Shown piece after piece: positions 60,248-64,000 of a stretch of DNA of 64,000 bases. The notes below the pieces were generated by a model that saw only the letters and a program-made list of their open reading frames with translations, was not told the origin of the DNA and made no database searches. The stretch is taken from NCBI RefSeq assembly GCF_003820355.1, contig NZ_RPOK01000001.1:1080847-1144846 (forward strand), in the 5' to 3' direction. Each line of letters opens with the position of its first letter. Position 1 is the stretch's first letter. The position numbers and the translations under genes are program-made. Origin of the DNA: Paralteromonas sediminis. GTDB lineage: Bacteria > Pseudomonadota > Gammaproteobacteria > Enterobacterales > Alteromonadaceae.

Positions 60248-62650
60248 ATGACAACTTTGTCTTACATGACCCCTGGAACATCTCAACTAGATATTCGCGA
60301 ATTAACACCAAAGCTACAAAAACGTCTGATTCAAAATGCGCTCAATGATGAAACCGCTCTGTCCGCCACATTTATTGGGCAGGAGCGTGCAAGTGAGGCT
60401 TTGTCATTTGGCTTAACCATAGAGTCGACAGGATATAATCTGTATGTGATGGGAGAGCACGCAACTGGCCGATATACGTTGGTTCAGGAACACATTCGTC
60501 GTCAGGTGGCAAATAAACCGACGCCTGATGATTGGTGTTACATTAATAATTTCGATGATCAGCGTGAGCCTTTTGCGCTCAGGATGCACACCGGCGAAGC
60601 CAAAGCGTTTCTCAAAGACATGACACAGTTAATAGACGAACTGCTCGATACCTTTCCCGCTGCGTTCGATAATCCAAGTTATCAGCGAAAAAAAGTGTCG
60701 TTGTCACGTCAATTTGAAGACAGATATGACGAGGTGATCAATGAAATTGAAGCCTTAGCACAGACAGAAAACGTCGCGCTGTATGAAGAGAATAACAGCA
60801 TCAGTTTTGCGCCTATTGTTGATGGCAAACCAATTGACGATGAAAAATTTGCACAGCTTGATGAGCAGACCCGACAGCATTTTATTGAATTAATCTCAGC
60901 GCTGGAAGAAAAACTGAGTGAGAAACTCATAGCGCTTCCTGTGTGGAAACGGGAGTTGTCAGAGCAAATCAGAAAACTGAATCGAGAGACCGTAGAGCAG
61001 GGTATAAAGCCCTTGCTAAAACACAGGGAACATCGTTACGCAAGTGACTTGGGTGTATTGAAGTATTTAAGACAAATGCGTACGCCTTTGATAGACGCCA
61101 TTATTAATTTGAGTCTGGAAGAAAACAAAGAAGACAGGCTGGACGAATCTGAAAAGCGGAGTTTGTTAGAAGAACATTTTTTGCCTAATGTGGCAGTTGG
61201 CCATACTCATAACGAAGGCGCGCCTGTTATTTATGAAGCAAACCCCACTTATCAGAACTTGTTCGGGCAAATTGAGTACACCCACATTAGTGGCTCTGCG
61301 TTCACAAACCATAGAATGATCAGGCCTGGTGCACTTCACAGAGCAAACGGTGGCTACTTACTTATTGAAGCAGACAAGCTTTTGGTTCAGCCTTTTGTAT
61401 GGGATGCGCTGAAACGCGCCATTAAGTTTAACCGGTTAAAAATGGATTTACCCCAGCAGGACGTGGGTATGGTCAACGCCATTACCCTTACGCCGCAAGA
61501 CATTGAGCTTCAGGTAAAGATAATCCTTTTGGGGTCAAGGGAACTGTATTACAACCTGCAGGACTACGACAGTGAATTTGACGAGCTATTCCGTGTTCTG
61601 GTTGACTTTGATCACGAAATTCCACTCACCAAGCAAAGTACTATCGATTTTGTTGGGCGTGCTCGTCTGCATGCCCTTCATTGCGGTATAGAGAAAATTG
61701 AACCGGCTGCCATGTGTCGGTTGGTAGAATTCTCTCTGCGCATGGCCTCCCATCAGCAAAAACTCTCTGCACGTTTTGCTGATGTCATTGAGCTTATCAA
61801 CGAGGCAAACGTTTTCGTAAAGCAGGACAAATCTGAGCATTTAGGTTTGAGCCACATTGAGCAAGCGTTAAAAGCAAAAAAACGTCGCTCAGGACGAGTC
61901 AGTCAAAGTTTACTGGAAGATATCAAAGAGGGGCATGTCCTAATTGCCACTGAAGGCCATGCCATCGGTACCGTAAATGGCCTGACGGTGCTTGAAATTG
62001 GCGATTCTGTGTTTGGCACGCCTGCCCGTATCACGTCTACGGTTTATGCAGGGGCAAGTGGAGTGGTGGATATTGAGCGTGAGGTAGAGCTGGGCCAGCC
62101 CATACATTCAAAAGGCGTGATGTTGCTAACTGGTTATTTGGGGCACAAATACGCTCAGCATTTTCCTCTTACACTGTCAGCCAATATCGCCCTAGAGCAA
62201 TCCTATGGTTATATCGACGGGGACAGCGCGTCGTTAGGTGAACTCATTGCGCTAATATCGGCTCTTACAGAAATTAAGGTCAATCAGTCTTTGGCAGTAA
62301 CTGGTTCTATCAATCAATATGGAGAAGTTCAGGCTGTTGGCGGTGTGAATGAAAAAATCGAGGGCTTCTTTGAACTTTGTAAACATCGGGGCCTAAATGG
62401 TGAGCAAGGGGTGGTGATCCCTGCCTCAAATCACATCAATTTGGTGTTAAATAAGCCAGTTACTGAAGCCGTTAAAAAAGGGCATTTTCATATCTACACA
62501 GTGGAAACTGTTGATGATGCAGTAAGTTTGTTAATGCAGAAGGAGGCTGGGCAGTTGAGTGCGAGAGGCCGATATCCGAAAAACTCAATCAACTACCACG
62601 CCCTTAATCGTCTTTATAATATTGCTAATATTGTAAATGGAGAGGGTTGA
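60248..62650 (+). CDS. Lon-like ATP-dependent protease (AAA_32/Lon_C family)
   Basis: This protein of about 800 aa is of the YcbZ/LonB-like group, not classical Lon. The N-terminal part carries an atypical AAA region (GEHATGRYTLVQEHIRRQV in place of a standard Walker A) with a long coiled-coil insert (about 150-290), then a sensor region with GALHRANGGYLLIEADKLLV. The C-terminal Lon peptidase has catalytic Ser in YIDGDSASLGELIALIS and Lys in GVNEKIEGFFELCKHRG. Start choice is uncertain: ATGs at 60233, 60239 and 60248 are all in frame; GAAG nine bases before 60248 and the promoter position favour it. Confidence 0.9.
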   Translation: MTTLSYMTPGTSQLDIRELTPKLQKRLIQNALNDETALSATFIGQERASEALSFGLTIESTGYNLYVMGEHATGRYTLVQEHIRRQVANKPTPDDWCYINNFDDQREPFALRMHTGEAKAFLKDMTQLIDELLDTFPAAFDNPSYQRKKVSLSRQFEDRYDEVINEIEALAQTENVALYEENNSISFAPIVDGKPIDDEKFAQLDEQTRQHFIELISALEEKLSEKLIALPVWKRELSEQIRKLNRETVEQGIKPLLKHREHRYASDLGVLKYLRQMRTPLIDAIINLSLEENKEDRLDESEKRSLLEEHFLPNVAVGHTHNEGAPVIYEANPTYQNLFGQIEYTHISGSAFTNHRMIRPGALHRANGGYLLIEADKLLVQPFVWDALKRAIKFNRLKMDLPQQDVGMVNAITLTPQDIELQVKIILLGSRELYYNLQDYDSEFDELFRVLVDFDHEIPLTKQSTIDFVGRARLHALHCGIEKIEPAAMCRLVEFSLRMASHQQKLSARFADVIELINEANVFVKQDKSEHLGLSHIEQALKAKKRRSGRVSQSLLEDIKEGHVLIATEGHAIGTVNGLTVLEIGDSVFGTPARITSTVYAGASGVVDIEREVELGQPIHSKGVMLLTGYLGHKYAQHFPLTLSANIALEQSYGYIDGDSASLGELIALISALTEIKVNQSLAVTGSINQYGEVQAVGGVNEKIEGFFELCKHRGLNGEQGVVIPASNHINLVLNKPVTEAVKKGHFHIYTVETVDDAVSLLMQKEAGQLSARGRYPKNSINYHALNRLYNIANIVNGEG

Positions 62651-62656
62651 GCGGAC

Positions 62657-63634
62657 TTAACGGCTGGGATCGACAAGAAACCGGCCCGTTACTTTTCCGG
62701 CGACTATACGTTGGCAGGCGTCGTTGACCTCTGGCAAACCTATCGTCGTGGTTGCAGCGAGCAAACGGCTTTCCGTTGTTTCTTCTGCTAACGCCTGCCA
62801 AGCTCGCAGACGATTCTGATAGGGCTGATAAACACTGTCGATGCCAATCAATGAGACTCCCCTTAAAATAAAAGGGGCCACACTGGATGGAAAGTCCATA
62901 CCTTGCGCCAGACCGCAGGCACTGACTACACCACCATATTGCATCTGCGCACATAAGTTTGCCAGTGTATGGCTACCAGAAACATCAACAGCGCCTGCAA
63001 AATTTTCTTTTTGCAAGGGTTTACCTGGTGCACAAAATGCAGCTCTGTCCAACACCTCTGAGGCGCCAAGTTTCAATAGAAACGCCTCTTCTTCTATTTT
63101 GCCGGTTATGGCGGTAACTGTATATCCTCTCCTTGCTAACAAACCTATTGCAATACTGCCAACGCCGCCGCTTGCACCGGTCACTGCGATGGGGCCTGAG
63201 TGAGGCAGCACACCGGCCGATTGCAAGGCATTGACACACAACATGGATGTGTAGCCGGCGGTGCCAATACTCATGGCATGAACAAATGACATCTTGTCGG
63301 GCAATGGGACCAGCCAATCGGCTTTTACACGAGCAAACTCAGCCAATCCGCCATGATATTTTTCGCCGAGGCCCCAGCCATTGAGGATCACTTTGTCGCC
63401 ACATGCATAGCGGTCGTCAGTGCTTTCAACCACAGTGCCGGCTAAATCTATGCCGGGTATTAGTGGGAAACGCCGTACTACCGGCCCCTTGCCTGTTACG
63501 GCTAATGCATCTTTGTAATTGAGTGTTGATGCACTGATCTGAATCAGTACTTCAAAATCGTCGAGTGCGTCTTGTGAGAGAGACACGACGGCGGATTGAT
63601 AGGTGCTGTCGTTGGTAATTTGAATGGCGCGCAT
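62657..63634 (-). CDS. acuI: Acrylyl-CoA reductase AcuI-type (MDR family)
   Basis: This 325-aa medium-chain dehydrogenase/reductase of the YhdH/AcuI group lacks the zinc ligands of alcohol dehydrogenases. Motifs are SASTLNYKDALAVTGKGPVV, FPLIPGIDLAGTVVES, ILNGWGLGEKYHGGLAEFAR, and the NADPH site VTGASGGVGSIAIGLLARRG. AcuI reduces acryloyl-CoA to propionyl-CoA, which matters in DMSP and acrylate metabolism of marine bacteria; that role is inferred. It is convergent with the Lon-like gene, six bases apart, with no clear terminator. Confidence 0.9.
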   Translation of the reverse strand: MRAIQITNDSTYQSAVVSLSQDALDDFEVLIQISASTLNYKDALAVTGKGPVVRRFPLIPGIDLAGTVVESTDDRYACGDKVILNGWGLGEKYHGGLAEFARVKADWLVPLPDKMSFVHAMSIGTAGYTSMLCVNALQSAGVLPHSGPIAVTGASGGVGSIAIGLLARRGYTVTAITGKIEEEAFLLKLGASEVLDRAAFCAPGKPLQKENFAGAVDVSGSHTLANLCAQMQYGGVVSACGLAQGMDFPSSVAPFILRGVSLIGIDSVYQPYQNRLRAWQALAEETTESRLLAATTTIGLPEVNDACQRIVAGKVTGRFLVDPSR

Positions 63635-63717
63635 AGTGTTCCTCCCGTTAAACCGGATGCCGTGAACAATAAATGTAGCACTTCATCTCGGTTCAATCGG
63701 GGAGTAAGACTAAAGCC

Positions 63718-64000
63718 TTATTTAGGCGGCATACGCAAAGCACCGTCTAGGCGAATGGTTTCACCGTTGAGGTAACTATTTTCAGCAATATGAATGACCA
63801 GTTTTGCAAATTCGTCTGGCAAGCCAAGGCGCTTGGGAAATTGCACATTATGAACCAGTGCATCCTGAACTTTTTCAGGCATACTTAACAGCAAAGGTGT
63901 TCCCATTACGCCAGGCGCAACAGTGTTGACGCGTATGCCACTAGGAGCAAGGTCACGGGCCATCGGCAAGGTCAAGCTGATAATTGCACCTTTACTTGCT
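63718..64000 (-). CDS. Short-chain dehydrogenase, 3-hydroxyacyl-CoA dehydrogenase type 2-like (5' end outside window)
   Basis: Only the last 93 residues are present; the frame is open to the right edge, and the start-like TTG at 63975 is internal. The visible part starts within the SDR active site ([20 protein letters not shown], where the catalytic Tyr would lie just beyond the edge and the Lys is present), then [20 protein letters not shown], and ends [17 protein letters not shown]. This tail matches HSD17B10-type enzymes, which act in fatty-acid or branched-chain amino acid beta-oxidation. With acuI it suggests an acyl-CoA catabolic cluster extending to the right. Confidence 0.9.
   Translation of the reverse strand, partial: ASKGAIISLTLPMARDLAPSGIRVNTVAPGVMGTPLLLSMPEKVQDALVHNVQFPKRLGLPDEFAKLVIHIAENSYLNGETIRLDGALRMPPK

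Overview
This window looks like chromosomal backbone of a marine gammaproteobacterium of the order Alteromonadales, probably Alteromonadaceae. This is inferred from protein sequence and gene order: monomeric isocitrate dehydrogenase beside cspD/clpS/clpA, a hexR-zwf-pgl-edd-glk-eda Entner-Doudoroff block, a long-form GAPDH, and the leuS-to-lipA cell-envelope operon. Coding density is high and GC is moderate. I saw no tRNA, rRNA, insertion sequence, phage gene or CRISPR array.

Region 1 (1-8.9 kb): the end of icd, then cspD divergent from clpS-clpA, infA, and a trxB-aat-bpt operon. ClpS and ClpA (N-degron recognition and unfolding) and both N-terminal aminoacyl transferases (Bpt, Aat) lie within about 5 kb, so most of the bacterial Leu/N-degron pathway is here. 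yfbV, sprT, sppA and a nitroreductase follow, with an uncatalogued 54-aa ORF upstream of sppA.

Region 2 (12-34 kb): central carbon metabolism. pykA, hexR, the zwf-pgl-edd-glk-eda operon, a mutarotase, gapA, malQ-glgB-glgX, gnd and a second, long GAPDH form a glucose/glycogen island. HexR-type palindromes lie in front of pykA, zwf and, more weakly, gapA, which suggests control by KDPG-responsive HexR encoded in the same island. Two convergent gene pairs share their ends with terminators: eda/yeaD inside one perfect palindrome, and the pykA terminator inside the ydjA coding region.

Region 3 (34-44.5 kb): transport and poorly characterised genes. These are a thioredoxin-like protein, a BASS-family transporter with a DUF1330 partner, a cytosolic-type M14 carboxypeptidase, an AGCS Na+/alanine symporter with an extra hydrophilic insert, and a translationally coupled set (zinc ribbon, YeaC, 936-aa DUF349 protein, 72-aa protein). 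An ansA-DUF2797-EVE set lies on the opposite strand.

Region 4 (44.6-47.4 kb): the most interesting locus. A stand-alone tetrapyrrole-methylase-fold enzyme has the residue pattern of borosin peptide alpha-N-methyltransferases. Thirteen bases later comes a 70-aa ORF with a helical leader, a short hydrophobic core-like segment and an acidic tail. This is the layout of a split borosin RiPP system (SonM/SonA type). A membrane TPR-GGDEF diguanylate cyclase gene follows 42 bases later with no clear terminator.

Region 5 (47.4-64 kb): the conserved minus-strand block leuS-lptE-holA-nadD-rsfS-rlmH-mrdA-rodA-rlpA-dacA-ybeD-lipB-lipA, then a Lon-like AAA protease, an AcuI-type acrylyl-CoA reductase and the 3' end of a short-chain 3-hydroxyacyl-CoA dehydrogenase that runs off the right edge.
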